Shown in pieces: positions 42,427-51,058 of a DNA stretch of 64,000 bases; positions within the stretch are counted from its first letter, which is position 1, and each line of letters starts with the position of its first letter. The notes below the pieces were generated by a model. It ran no database searches. It was not told where the DNA came from and saw only the letters and a list, made by a program, of their open reading frames with translations. The stretch comes from Campylobacterales bacterium (GTDB taxonomy: Bacteria; Campylobacterota; Campylobacteria; Campylobacterales; Sulfurimonadaceae), in assembly GCA_016938735.1 (NCBI GenBank), contig JAFGUB010000046.1:1-64000 (forward strand), given 5' to 3'. Both the position numbers and the translations under genes were made by a program.

Positions 42427-43808
42427 ACCAGCCCCATTTTGAAGGGATTGAGGATGTTGTTGGGATCAAAAGCGCGTTTGATATCTTGAAAGAGCGCCAT
42501 CTCTTCAGGGGTAAAGGCCATGTGCATATAGGGCGCTTTGGCCAGTCCGATGCCATGCTCACCGCTGAGCGTGCCGCCCAGATCGATGGTGGCTTGAAAG
42601 ACCTCTTCGATTGCTTGGTAGGCGATTTTGACCTGCTCTGGGTCTTTGCCGTCTACCATGACGTTGGTGTGGACGTTGCCATCACCCGTGTGGCCGAAGC
42701 AGGGGATTTTGATCTGATATTTATCGGCGATGGCGTAGAAGCGCTCCAGCAGCTCCGGCAGCGCGGAGCGCGGCACGGTGACATCTTCATTGAGTTTTTT
42801 GCTTCCGTACACCGATAGGCTGGGCGAAGCGTTGCGTCGTGCGAACCACAAGTCGGCGGCCTCTTTGGCATCGCGTGCTATTTTGAACTCGGAGCAGCCG
42901 TTTTCACGAAAGATCTTCTCGATAATGGAGAGTTGAAGATTCAAGTCCTCTTCGAGGTTACCGTCCACATCGGTGACCAAAATCGCCCCCGCATCCACCG
43001 GCAGCCCCTTGTGAAAGGTCTGCTCCACGGCGCGGATGGTGAGGTTGTCCAAAAACTCCATCGCCACGGGGGTGACGCCGCCCGCCATCGTTTTATAGAC
43101 GGCCTCCATCGCCTCTTTGACGCTGCCGAAGATGCCCATGGCGGTTTTGGTCATTTTGGGCTTGCTGAGTAGCTTGAGCGTCACTTCGGTGGTGACGGCA
43201 AGGGTGCCCTCAGAGGCGATCAGAATCCCCGCAATGTTGTAGCCTGCAACATCTTTGATGGTGCGTTTGCCCGCTTTGATGATGTCGCCGTTGGGACGTA
43301 CCGCGCGGATCGCCATGACGTAGTCTTTGGTGATGCCGTATTTGGCGGCGCGCATGCCGCCCGCGTTTTCATTGACGTTGCCGCCGATGGTGGAGTACTC
43401 CTGAGAGGCCGGATCGGGCGGATAAAAAAGTCCCACCGCTTCGACGGCGCGCTGGAGATCTTTGTTGATGACGCCGGGCTGGACGACGGCGACCATGTTT
43501 TGCATGTCGATCTCAAGAATCTTGTTCATGTGCTTCTCAAAACCCAGCACAATGCCGCCGCGACTGGGCAGAGCGCCACCGGTAAAGCCGCTGCCTGCGC
43601 CGCGCGGCACGACGTTGATGAGGTGGGTGTTGCAGTAGCGTAAAATGTCGCTCACATCTTGTTCATGTCGTGGAAATACGACTGCGTCGGCTTCGAAACG
43701 CTCACGAGTGGCATCATAGCTATAAGCGATGAGGTGGGCCTTGTCGCTGTAGAGGTTCTCGCGGCCGACGATGGCGGCGAGGGTGTCGAGATGTTTAGAA
43801 TCAATCAT
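42423..43808 (-). CDS. glcD: FAD-linked 2-hydroxyacid dehydrogenase (GlcD/LldD2 type)
   Basis: 461 aa flavoprotein of the GlcD family, which oxidises glycolate or D-lactate and passes electrons to the quinone pool. The FAD-binding PCMH domain has VVPRGAGSGFTGGALPSRGG and PDPASQEYSTIGGNVNENAG, and later TIKDVAGYNIAGILIASEGT. The C-terminal domain has IPCFGHTGDGNVHTNVM and LSGEHGIGLAKAPYMH. It overlaps the PgbA-like gene by eight bases and the YihY gene by four. The same neighbour (PgbA) is found in Helicobacter, where this gene is HP0509 (from memory). Substrate is not decided by sequence. Confidence 0.9.
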   Translation of the reverse strand: MIDSKHLDTLAAIVGRENLYSDKAHLIAYSYDATRERFEADAVVFPRHEQDVSDILRYCNTHLINVVPRGAGSGFTGGALPSRGGIVLGFEKHMNKILEIDMQNMVAVVQPGVINKDLQRAVEAVGLFYPPDPASQEYSTIGGNVNENAGGMRAAKYGITKDYVMAIRAVRPNGDIIKAGKRTIKDVAGYNIAGILIASEGTLAVTTEVTLKLLSKPKMTKTAMGIFGSVKEAMEAVYKTMAGGVTPVAMEFLDNLTIRAVEQTFHKGLPVDAGAILVTDVDGNLEEDLNLQLSIIEKIFRENGCSEFKIARDAKEAADLWFARRNASPSLSVYGSKKLNEDVTVPRSALPELLERFYAIADKYQIKIPCFGHTGDGNVHTNVMVDGKDPEQVKIAYQAIEEVFQATIDLGGTLSGEHGIGLAKAPYMHMAFTPEEMALFQDIKRAFDPNNILNPFKMGLV

Positions 43809-44604
43809 GGCTCTGCTCCGAGGTGTTTTGGTCGAATCCTACGCCGCTTCGGCTCTCTTTTGATTTGAGATAGGAGTCTAGTTTGGAATTTTGGGGATTG
43901 TTTAATGCGATCAGCTCCAGATAGTATCGGTCATAATCGGTGATCTCGTCGCTGCCCTCTCCAAACCAGTTGGCGTTGATTTTGGGAATGCGCGAATAAA
44001 ATGGAACGCTGCGTGTACCCAGCTCAAAAGGGGCAGGGGTGAGTTCGAGCAGGCTTAGGCTTTGGCAATCAAGGGTAAAGAGGGTGTCGTTTGCGTGGAT
44101 ATAGAGCAGGCCGATGGCGTTTTGGGTGCAAAACTCATGTATATCTTCGCGCAGGGGTGAAGGATGGCCTTTATAAGAGAGCAGCGCGGCAAAGGTGTCG
44201 GGGTGGATCCACTCTGTTGCGGCGATGCGTTTGGTGATGGCGTGGTAGGCGTCGTCGCCGGCTGAAAGCAGCAAGGCGCGTTCATAATGTTGGGCCAAAA
44301 TGACGGTGTCCCCCTGGGAAACCTCCCAACGCCCTTGCGGTAAAGAGGGTTGGCTGAGCGATTCAAAGGGGCTAAATGTCAAGATCGCTTCAGCACGCTG
44401 CTGATCAAAGGCGCTAACGACACAGCGTGCGAGGATGGTACTATGCGTTGCATCGAAGCGGTGCAGTATGACCCCGCTGACACCGACGTCAATCGTATCG
44501 ATGTGAACGACTGCCTGATCTGAACCGATGAGGCGTTCGACGGTGCTGTGTAGTGAACCCCCAAAGAGCAGAAACGGAAAGAGCCAAATGAGTAAATAAC
44601 GCAC
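43801..44604 (-). CDS. PgbA N-terminal-domain (plasminogen-binding-like) protein
   Basis: 267 aa envelope protein. A signal peptide (RYLLIWLFPFLLFGGSLH) is followed by STVERLIGSDQAVVHIDTID, VGVSGVILHRFDATHSTILAR, ERALLLSAGDDAYHAITKRI and EWIHPDTFAALLSYKGHPSP, which match the PgbA N-terminal domain found across Campylobacterota. Helicobacter PgbA binds plasminogen through its C-terminal lysines; here the tail lacks a lysine-rich end, so the real role is probably in the cell envelope. The start is GTG 44604, with AAGG from a palindrome six bases upstream. It is divergent from the M23 peptidase gene and co-transcribed with glcD. Confidence 0.75.
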   Translation of the reverse strand: MRYLLIWLFPFLLFGGSLHSTVERLIGSDQAVVHIDTIDVGVSGVILHRFDATHSTILARCVVSAFDQQRAEAILTFSPFESLSQPSLPQGRWEVSQGDTVILAQHYERALLLSAGDDAYHAITKRIAATEWIHPDTFAALLSYKGHPSPLREDIHEFCTQNAIGLLYIHANDTLFTLDCQSLSLLELTPAPFELGTRSVPFYSRIPKINANWFGEGSDEITDYDRYYLELIALNNPQNSKLDSYLKSKESRSGVGFDQNTSEQSHD

Positions 44605-44610
44605 GAAAAG

Positions 44611-44622
44611 CCTTACATGTAA
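44611..44622 (-). promoter_or_regulatory. pgbA-like gene Shine-Dalgarno fused to the palindrome
   Basis: On the minus strand TTACATGTAA continues as GG, giving TAAGG six bases before GTG 44604. A TATAAT -10 for this gene lies at 44643-44638 on the minus strand. Confidence 0.65.
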
Positions 44623-44637
44623 AAGAATTGAGAGGGG

Positions 44638-44643
44638 ATTATA
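44638..44643 (-). promoter_or_regulatory. putative -10 of the pgbA-like/glcD/yihY operon
   Basis: GTG-TATAAT-CCCC on the minus strand, about 34 bases before the GTG start. Confidence 0.5.
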
Positions 44644-44724
44644 CACAACAATGACTTGTGCCTCTGCGCGATAAGCATACTTTTGGTACCCTTGCATTTT
44701 TATATTTTGGCTTTGGAAGCAGTG

Positions 44725-45921
44725 ATGATGCGCCTTTTATTACCTATTTTTTGGATGTTTGTGTCACTTTGGGCGCATCAAGTCGAGTTTGCACGTTGGG
44801 ACAAAGGTGAGACGTTTTTGACCTTTTTGGAGCGCAACAAGCTGCCGCTCTCTATCTACTATGATCTTGACAAAGAGGATCAGACCCTTACCGAAGAGAT
44901 CATCACCGGTGTCAATTATCAGATCCTGCGTAATGAAGACGGCAACGTCTCACAAGCGCTTATACCCATCAACGACGAGTTGCAACTGCACCTTACCTGT
45001 AACGAAGGCTCCTGCAGCGTTGCGCCGATTCCCATAGAGTCGCAAACGCGTCGTGAGGCCTTTATGCTTACGATTGAGAGTTCGCCTTATTACGACATCG
45101 AAAAGGCGACGGGTTCCAAGGCATTGGCGCAGATTTTTGTCGGCGGTTTTAAAAATTCGCTCAACTTCCGGCGTGATTTGCGCAAGGGAGATCGGCTTGT
45201 GATGATCTATGAACAGAAGTACCGCTTCGGCAAACCCTTTTCGATGCCGAGGCTGCATGCCGCGATGATCGAGATGCGGGGCAAACGCTATGGCATCTAT
45301 CGGCATGAAGATGAGCGCTATTACGATCACAACGGGGCGCAAATTGAGGGTTTTTTGCTTGCTCTCCCCGTGCGCAATGCCCGCATCAGTTCTCCTTTTA
45401 GTAAGCGCCGTTTCCACCCCGTGCTCAAGCGCTATCGTGCGCATTTGGGGGTGGATTATGCGGCGCGCAGCGGCACGCCGATTATGGCGGCGGGTAATGG
45501 AAAGGTGGTTTTTGCAGGATACAACCGAGGGTATGGCAACGTCATTAAAATCAACCACGAGGGCAACTACATGACCCTTTATGCCCATATGAGTTCGTTT
45601 AAAAAAGGGATTAAAAACGGAATGCGCGTTAAGCAGGGGCAGGTGATCGGCTATGTCGGCTCCACGGGTATTTCAACGGGGCCGCATCTGCATTTTGGTC
45701 TCTACAAAAATAATGAAGCGATCAATCCCCAAAGTGTTGTGCAGGTGGCAACCAGCGCCCTTTCGGGTAAACGGCGCAGCGCTTTTATGCAGATCAAGCA
45801 GCGGTTCGATGCGGAGATCGATACACATCTACAGGCGCAAACCGCACCCTCTCGCCTAGACGATGTGCAGTCTATTTACTATATACCCGATGAGCAAGGG
45901 TCCCAAAAGGGCGAGTCGTGA
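44725..45921 (+). CDS. csd3: M23 peptidoglycan endopeptidase (Csd3/HdpA-like)
   Basis: 398 aa periplasmic peptidase. A signal peptide (MRLLLPIFWMFVSLWA) precedes a long regulatory region (about 20-240) and the LytM/M23 domain, with HLGVDYAARSGTPIMAAGNG (zinc ligands His and Asp), GYGNVIKINHEGNYMTLYAH and GPHLHFGLYKNNEAINP (HxH). This matches Helicobacter Csd3/HdpA, a D,D-endopeptidase and carboxypeptidase that trims cross-links for cell shape. It diverges from pgbA-like, as does HP0506 from HP0508 (from memory). ATG 44725 follows GGAAG. The GTG of mgtE overlaps its end by four bases. Confidence 0.88.
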   Translation: MMRLLLPIFWMFVSLWAHQVEFARWDKGETFLTFLERNKLPLSIYYDLDKEDQTLTEEIITGVNYQILRNEDGNVSQALIPINDELQLHLTCNEGSCSVAPIPIESQTRREAFMLTIESSPYYDIEKATGSKALAQIFVGGFKNSLNFRRDLRKGDRLVMIYEQKYRFGKPFSMPRLHAAMIEMRGKRYGIYRHEDERYYDHNGAQIEGFLLALPVRNARISSPFSKRRFHPVLKRYRAHLGVDYAARSGTPIMAAGNGKVVFAGYNRGYGNVIKINHEGNYMTLYAHMSSFKKGIKNGMRVKQGQVIGYVGSTGISTGPHLHFGLYKNNEAINPQSVVQVATSALSGKRRSAFMQIKQRFDAEIDTHLQAQTAPSRLDDVQSIYYIPDEQGSQKGES

Positions 45922-47264
45922 AGCATCATCAGGAGATGGCGCACGCCTTTGAGCTCTTTTTGCAAGACCGTGAGACTAACGCCTTGCACCCCAGTGAGAT
46001 CGCTTATCTGCTCAAAAAATTACGCAAGCGTGATCCGGAAGCTTTTTTAGCGACACTTGGGAAGATTCCTAGCGACATTTTGGGTGAAGTGCTGCTAGAG
46101 TTGCCCGAGGATGCCAAAGATGCCGCGATAGGGCATATCCCCTCGCAGGAGCTCGCCGCAGCGATCGATGATCTTGAATCGGACGATGCGACGGAGTTGG
46201 TTGAGGATATTCAGGCGTTTGATCAGGAGAAGTCGCAAGCGGTTTTGGAGCATTTGGATGAAGAGTATCAAGAGGACATCGAGAAGCTGAGTCGATATGA
46301 GAACGATCAAGCAGGCGGATGGATGCAGACCGAGCTGTTTGATGCCACGCTCGATGAGACCTTGCAAAGTTCCATCGAACGATTTCGCCGCCTTAAGGCG
46401 GAGGGTGAACTACATAACATCTATCAGGTCTACATCGTCAATGAGAAGCGGCGGCTTATTGCCGCGATAGCACTGGAAAATCTGATTTTGTACGATTTTT
46501 CCAAAACCTATCGGCAGATTCTCGAGAACAAAGAGTTTCGTAGCGTCGAAGCGACGGAGGACATTCACAAGGTTGCGTCCATGTTTGAGCAGTACGACCT
46601 CGCGGTGCTGCCGGTGGTGGATTGGCAGGGGCGGCTGGTGGGGCGCATCACCTCCGATGATATCTACGACCTGATCGAAGAGCGCGCCACGGAGCAGATC
46701 TATAACCTTGCAGGGGTCAACGACGATGCCGAGTATGAGGAGCGGTTTTTCGGAATCTTCAAAAAGCGCTCCGCATGGCTTTTTGTCAATCTGCTCACGG
46801 CCATTTTGGCCTCATGGGTAATCGGACTTTTTGACGAGACGCTCGCGGCGTTTATTCCGCTGGCGATTTTGATGCCCATCGTCGCGTCGATGGGGGGCAA
46901 TGCGGGGACGCAGACGCTGACCGTTATGGTGCGTCGACTCGCATTGGGTGAAATTGATGGCGAAAATGCCAGAGCCGCGATGCAAAAAGAGGTGGGGGTG
47001 GCGTCGCTCAATGGTCTACTTTTTGCGGTGGTGATGGGGGTGATTGCGCTGGTGTGGTTTTCAAGCGCCATGCTGGGCGTCGTGATCGGTGCAGCGATGC
47101 TCATTAACCTGCTGATCGCAGGCTTTTTCGGTGCGGCGATACCGCTGATATTGCGTCGGCTGCAGATCGATCCGGCGGTCGGATCGACGGTGCTGTTGAC
47201 GACGGCAACCGACGTCTTTGGATTTTTGAGCTTTTTGGGGCTGGCCAAACTCTTTTTGGTTTAG
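45918..47264 (+). CDS. mgtE: MgtE-family magnesium transporter
   Basis: 448 aa magnesium channel. The N domain of helical repeats (EIAYLLKKLRKRDPEAFLATL and onward, to about 130) is rich in acidic Mg-sensing residues. Two CBS domains follow (about 135-255, with QYDLAVLPVVDWQGRLVGRITSDD). The five-helix pore domain has IPLAILMPIVASMGGNAGTQTLTV, the family signature around the ion path, and GSTVLLTTATDVFGFLSFLG at the end. The start is GTG 45918, overlapping the peptidase stop (GTGA). Confidence 0.95.
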   Translation: MKHHQEMAHAFELFLQDRETNALHPSEIAYLLKKLRKRDPEAFLATLGKIPSDILGEVLLELPEDAKDAAIGHIPSQELAAAIDDLESDDATELVEDIQAFDQEKSQAVLEHLDEEYQEDIEKLSRYENDQAGGWMQTELFDATLDETLQSSIERFRRLKAEGELHNIYQVYIVNEKRRLIAAIALENLILYDFSKTYRQILENKEFRSVEATEDIHKVASMFEQYDLAVLPVVDWQGRLVGRITSDDIYDLIEERATEQIYNLAGVNDDAEYEERFFGIFKKRSAWLFVNLLTAILASWVIGLFDETLAAFIPLAILMPIVASMGGNAGTQTLTVMVRRLALGEIDGENARAAMQKEVGVASLNGLLFAVVMGVIALVWFSSAMLGVVIGAAMLINLLIAGFFGAAIPLILRRLQIDPAVGSTVLLTTATDVFGFLSFLGLAKLFLV

Positions 47265-47283
47265 CCTTTACATGTAAGGCTAA
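47261..47283. repeat. palindrome-centred hairpin between mgtE and pit
   Basis: TTAGCC (47261-47266) and GGCTAA (47278-47283) flank TTTACATGTAA, extending the palindrome to a nearly perfect 23-bp inverted repeat. It fills the 15-bp gap between the convergent stops. AACTCTTT further out (from 47248) pairs with AAAGAGTT (47284-47291). Confidence 0.65.
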
Positions 47284-48854
47284 AAGAGTTGACGCAAGAT
47301 CACAAATGTGAGACTTGATAGCAGCGCAGCGGCGGGCAGGGTGATGATCCATGCCAGAGCAATGGGTTTCATCAGCCCCCAGTTAGCGTTGGCATTGACG
47401 ATGCCGATGCCCAAAACGGCGCCGATCAGGATATGGGTACTTGATACCGGGATACCGAAGGTCGAGGCCAGCAGTACCACGGAAGCGGCGGCCAGTTCGG
47501 CTGAGAAGCCCGATGCCGGATGCATTTTGGTGAGACCGTGGCCGACGGTTTGGATGACGTGTTTGCCGATGAACCATAGTCCCGCCACCAGCGCGATACC
47601 AAAGGTGAGCATGGCGATTCTGGGCACTGCGGCGGAGGAGCCGATGGCATCTTCGCGCAGGACGTCTAATATGGCGGCAAAAGGCCCGATAGCGTTGGCA
47701 ATGTCGTTGGAGCCGTGAGAGAAGGCGAAGCCCGAAGCCGTGAAGACCTGCAGCCAGCTAAAGAGTACAAACGTAGAGCGTTCGAGGTCTCTATCCCCCA
47801 TAATCCGCACAACCAAAAAGGTCGCCATCCACGCCAAAGCGCCGATCATCGCCATCACAAGGTAGTTTTCCAGTGTCGTGAAGTTGAGATTGACGTGTTT
47901 GAGCCCCTTGAAAATGACCATTGCCGTCAAAATCATCGCCCCCATCGCTGCAACGAAGGGAAGGTAGTTTTGCATCGCCGAATTGGCGTTGATGGAGCGT
48001 TTTTTGTGCTCGAATTTTTCGATCTCCTGATAGTAACGGCTGCGGTAAGGTTGGGCGCAGCAATCTTCGTCAAGCTTGTTTTGCGCATCCCAGGTCATCT
48101 CTGCGAGCGCTTCGAGACGCTCATCGCTGCTCATCGCGGCGTACTGAGCAAAAGAGCGCTCCTTGAAAGCCTCTTTTTCGGCAGCGATATCGCAGAGTTT
48201 GGCGTGTGCTTGTTCGTTGTACTTTAGGATACGGTGCTTGATCAGGCCGTAGATCACAAATGCCAGCAAGCCGCCAAGCAGCGGCGAGATGACCCAAGAG
48301 AGGGCGATCATGCCGATTTTGTCCCACTGCACCAGCGCAAATGCTGTGTCTCCGCCTTCAAGCAGTATCCCCAGTGTGATCGATGAGCCGACGATACCGC
48401 CGACGATGGAGTGGGTGGTGGAGACCGGCATCCCTTTTTTGGTGGCGATGAGCAGCCAGATGGCGGCGGCCAGAAGCGCCGACATCATGATGTAGACAAA
48501 CTCCATCGGCTTGATGGCCAGACCGCCTAAATCGACGATACCGCTACGGATGGTGCTCGTCACTTCGCCTCCGGCGATGACCGCGCCGCTCACTTCGAAA
48601 ATGGCGGCAATGATCAGCGCCTGCTTAATGTTAAGCGTGCCGGCACCTACGGAGGTGCCAAAGGAGTTAGCAACGTCGTTACCGCCGATATTGAAGGCCA
48701 TAAAAAGGCCAAAGACGGTAGCGATGAACAAGATGACCGGGTAGGAGTGGTTCGTATACTCCAGAGCCCAGAAGAAAAAGTAGACACTAAAAATAGAGAG
48801 CAAGAGAGTAAAGAAGATGCTCTCTTTTTGTCTCATAAGGGTATTGAGGTGCAA
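47280..48854 (-). CDS. pit: PiT-family inorganic phosphate transporter
   Basis: 524 aa phosphate permease with two PiT halves and about ten helices. FMAFNIGGNDVANSFGTSVGAG and GFAFSHGSNDIANAIGPFAAI are the duplicated PiT signatures (GxNDxAN). KKGMPVSTTHSIVGGIVGSS and STFGIPVSSTHILIGAVLG match the second family motif. A hydrophilic loop of about 110 residues between the halves carries cysteines (DEDCCAQPY). The start is TTG 48854: GGAGG lies seven bases before it, whereas ATG 48836 has none. Confidence 0.9.
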   Translation of the reverse strand: MHLNTLMRQKESIFFTLLLSIFSVYFFFWALEYTNHSYPVILFIATVFGLFMAFNIGGNDVANSFGTSVGAGTLNIKQALIIAAIFEVSGAVIAGGEVTSTIRSGIVDLGGLAIKPMEFVYIMMSALLAAAIWLLIATKKGMPVSTTHSIVGGIVGSSITLGILLEGGDTAFALVQWDKIGMIALSWVISPLLGGLLAFVIYGLIKHRILKYNEQAHAKLCDIAAEKEAFKERSFAQYAAMSSDERLEALAEMTWDAQNKLDEDCCAQPYRSRYYQEIEKFEHKKRSINANSAMQNYLPFVAAMGAMILTAMVIFKGLKHVNLNFTTLENYLVMAMIGALAWMATFLVVRIMGDRDLERSTFVLFSWLQVFTASGFAFSHGSNDIANAIGPFAAILDVLREDAIGSSAAVPRIAMLTFGIALVAGLWFIGKHVIQTVGHGLTKMHPASGFSAELAAASVVLLASTFGIPVSSTHILIGAVLGIGIVNANANWGLMKPIALAWIITLPAAALLSSLTFVILRQLF

Positions 48855-48926
48855 GGGGTATCCTCCAAACGCAAACCGTGAAATAGATCACGATTGTACG
48901 TCAACCGCGTTACGACCCGATTACAC

Positions 48927-50981
48927 TTAAAAGTGCATGGAGAGGTTGAGGTTGTAGTAGCGTCCGGGTTCGTTCATCATGATGATGTCGGCATCGGGAT
49001 TGCCACTGATGAGAATGAGGTCTTTGTAGGTGTTGGAGAGTGCGTAGGTCTCATCGAAGAGGTTGTCGATGCCCAGCGCGATCCCTAGACCGTTGTCAAA
49101 GCGGTGATCGAGCTTGAGGTTGACCACGCCGTAGGCATCGATGCGCTGTTCGCCGTTGTCGCTATCATAGGCGCTCCAAGCATCTGAAGCCAGTAGTTCG
49201 ACTCTGGCAAAACTCTGAGGGGCGTAGTCGTATACTAAAGCCGCGCGCCCTTTGAGCGGCGGAATGTCGGCGAGGTCTTTATCATTTTGGCCCGCTAAGG
49301 CTTCATCTTTTTGCCCACGTTGCCACGCCGCACCGAGCTGGGCGCTGAGGCCTCCGATCAACTCTTGAGAGAGTGAAGCTTCGACGCCGTAGATGGTGGC
49401 GTCGATGTTTTCAAACTTGTGCGCTCCGACCTTGGTGGCATTGTAGTAGATGTAATCGCTGAGCATGTTATAAAAAGTTTTGAGCGAGAGGGCACCGCTG
49501 TTGTGGCTGTATTTGACCCCTAGATCGGCTTGGTGGTTGGTGGTTGCTTCCAGATCAGGCGTTCCTGTTTGCAGCTGTTTGCCCATATTCGGATCGCCTG
49601 CTGTGGTGATGGGTTGATTGAGGATATAGAGCTCGCGTGCATCGGGAACGCGGTAGCCCCGTCCGATACCGCCAAAGAGTTTGAACCCGCCTTCAAAGGC
49701 GTAGTCGGCTTGAAGATTGGCGGTGATCGCGCTGTAATCATTCTCCTGCCACGGATCGAGCTTGGCCATGATGCCCTGAGGCCGTGCATACGCATCAGGT
49801 GAGACGGTAGCGCTGTCAAAACGTACGCCGTAGCGTAGGTTGAAATTGCGGTACTCGTGCTCCATTTTGGCAAAGAGCCCTATTTGGGCGGTTTCGGTTT
49901 CGCTGATACTGCGTCCGACGATCATACCGTCGCTTTTGTAGTTGCCATCCCACATCCGTACGGAGTAATCCGCTCCAAGGGTGAGCAGTGCCTCTTCGCT
50001 GAGACGCGTCGCATTTTTAAACGCGAAGCCTTCCATGCGGGTGTTGAGCTCATTAGAGAAGACTTTACCGCTCTTTTTGGAGGAGATACGGTAGGCGTTG
50101 GACATCGGATGCCAGACGTGCGAATGGTAGGCGGAGAGCTCAAGCAGTTCGCTGATGCTGCCGAGATCTTCAAGCTCGTACGCGGCGGTGTAGATGGTCG
50201 AGTCGTCTTTAATCGCGTCCATCGGGCTGGTGGGGTAGAGAATGTCGCTCGAGACGTTGAAGGTAGCACCGAGTTTGATGCGCTGCGTGGCGCTTAGATC
50301 GATTTCGGCCTTACTCATCAAGGATTTTTTGGTGTAGGCGTCTTGATTGGGGTCTTGAAGCTTGTACATCGCGGCGGTCGGATTTTTGGCGGCGTAGGCG
50401 TCGATCTGCTCAGCTAGGGTGTCGCCGTTGCCGTCCACATACTGATTCGCGCCCTCAGCCGAGGCGCTCACGAGCAGGCGTACAAACTCATTTCCGCCGG
50501 TAAGCGTGGCGGCAGCTTTGCGCTGGTTCCAGCTTCCTACGCTTAGATCAATAGCGCCGCCGAAATTTCGGCTGGGCTCTTTGGTGTGGATGTTCAGCCC
50601 GCCGCCAAGGGTGCCAAACTGAGTGACGTCATAAGGCCCTTGAAGCACCTCGATGCTATCGATATTGTTGGTGAGTACATGCGAGATGGGCGGATCCATT
50701 CGGTTGGGGCAGGCACCGCAGACGCGCGCACCGTCGATGGTGACGTTGATATTGTCACGTTTTTGGCCACGGATGGTGACGTCGTTGGAGACGGCGCTGC
50801 GGCGGATCATCGAGACGGAAGGTACTTCGCGCACCAGCGCTTCGGCGAGGTCGGCGGAGCGGACTTTGGAGCCGTCAAGATCATCGACTTTGGTCGATTC
50901 GACGGTGATTTTTTCGAGTTCGGTTTCGGTGCCGAGCAAGACGCTTGACGCGATCAGGGAGAGCAATAGGAGTTTATGCAT
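48927..50981 (-). CDS. TonB-dependent outer-membrane receptor, OprC/NosA copper type
   Basis: 684 aa outer-membrane receptor with a signal peptide (KLLLLSLIASSVLLG), plug domain (about 35-150) and 22-strand barrel, ending LNLSMHF with the terminal Phe. The plug contains ARVCGACPNRMDPPISHV, and the barrel VWHPMSNAYR. These correspond to the CxxxM and HxM copper ligands described for Pseudomonas OprC. I therefore expect copper import, as for NosA feeding N2O reductase. The gene is alone on its strand with a TACAAT box (51016-51011) and AAAGG before ATG 50981. The downstream 72-bp gap to pit holds nothing I recognise. Confidence 0.85.
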   Translation of the reverse strand: MHKLLLLSLIASSVLLGTETELEKITVESTKVDDLDGSKVRSADLAEALVREVPSVSMIRRSAVSNDVTIRGQKRDNINVTIDGARVCGACPNRMDPPISHVLTNNIDSIEVLQGPYDVTQFGTLGGGLNIHTKEPSRNFGGAIDLSVGSWNQRKAAATLTGGNEFVRLLVSASAEGANQYVDGNGDTLAEQIDAYAAKNPTAAMYKLQDPNQDAYTKKSLMSKAEIDLSATQRIKLGATFNVSSDILYPTSPMDAIKDDSTIYTAAYELEDLGSISELLELSAYHSHVWHPMSNAYRISSKKSGKVFSNELNTRMEGFAFKNATRLSEEALLTLGADYSVRMWDGNYKSDGMIVGRSISETETAQIGLFAKMEHEYRNFNLRYGVRFDSATVSPDAYARPQGIMAKLDPWQENDYSAITANLQADYAFEGGFKLFGGIGRGYRVPDARELYILNQPITTAGDPNMGKQLQTGTPDLEATTNHQADLGVKYSHNSGALSLKTFYNMLSDYIYYNATKVGAHKFENIDATIYGVEASLSQELIGGLSAQLGAAWQRGQKDEALAGQNDKDLADIPPLKGRAALVYDYAPQSFARVELLASDAWSAYDSDNGEQRIDAYGVVNLKLDHRFDNGLGIALGIDNLFDETYALSNTYKDLILISGNPDADIIMMNEPGRYYNLNLSMHF

Positions 50982-51010
50982 ACAATCAGCCTTTGAATAA
51001 AAGTGCGCAG

Positions 51011-51016
51011 ATTGTA
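51011..51016 (-). promoter_or_regulatory. putative -10 of the OprC-like receptor gene
   Basis: GCC-TACAAT-CTGCGC on the minus strand, 30 bases before the ATG. Confidence 0.4.
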
Positions 51017-51045
51017 GGCAAGCAAGTGTTATTGAAGTGTTAAGT

Positions 51046-51051
51046 TATAAT
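51046..51051 (+). promoter_or_regulatory. putative -10 for a leaderless small membrane-protein mRNA
   Basis: GT-TATAAT-GCGCCCC-ATG. Seven bases separate the box from ATG 51059, so the transcript would begin at the start codon. Confidence 0.45.
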
Positions 51052-51058
51052 GCGCCCC

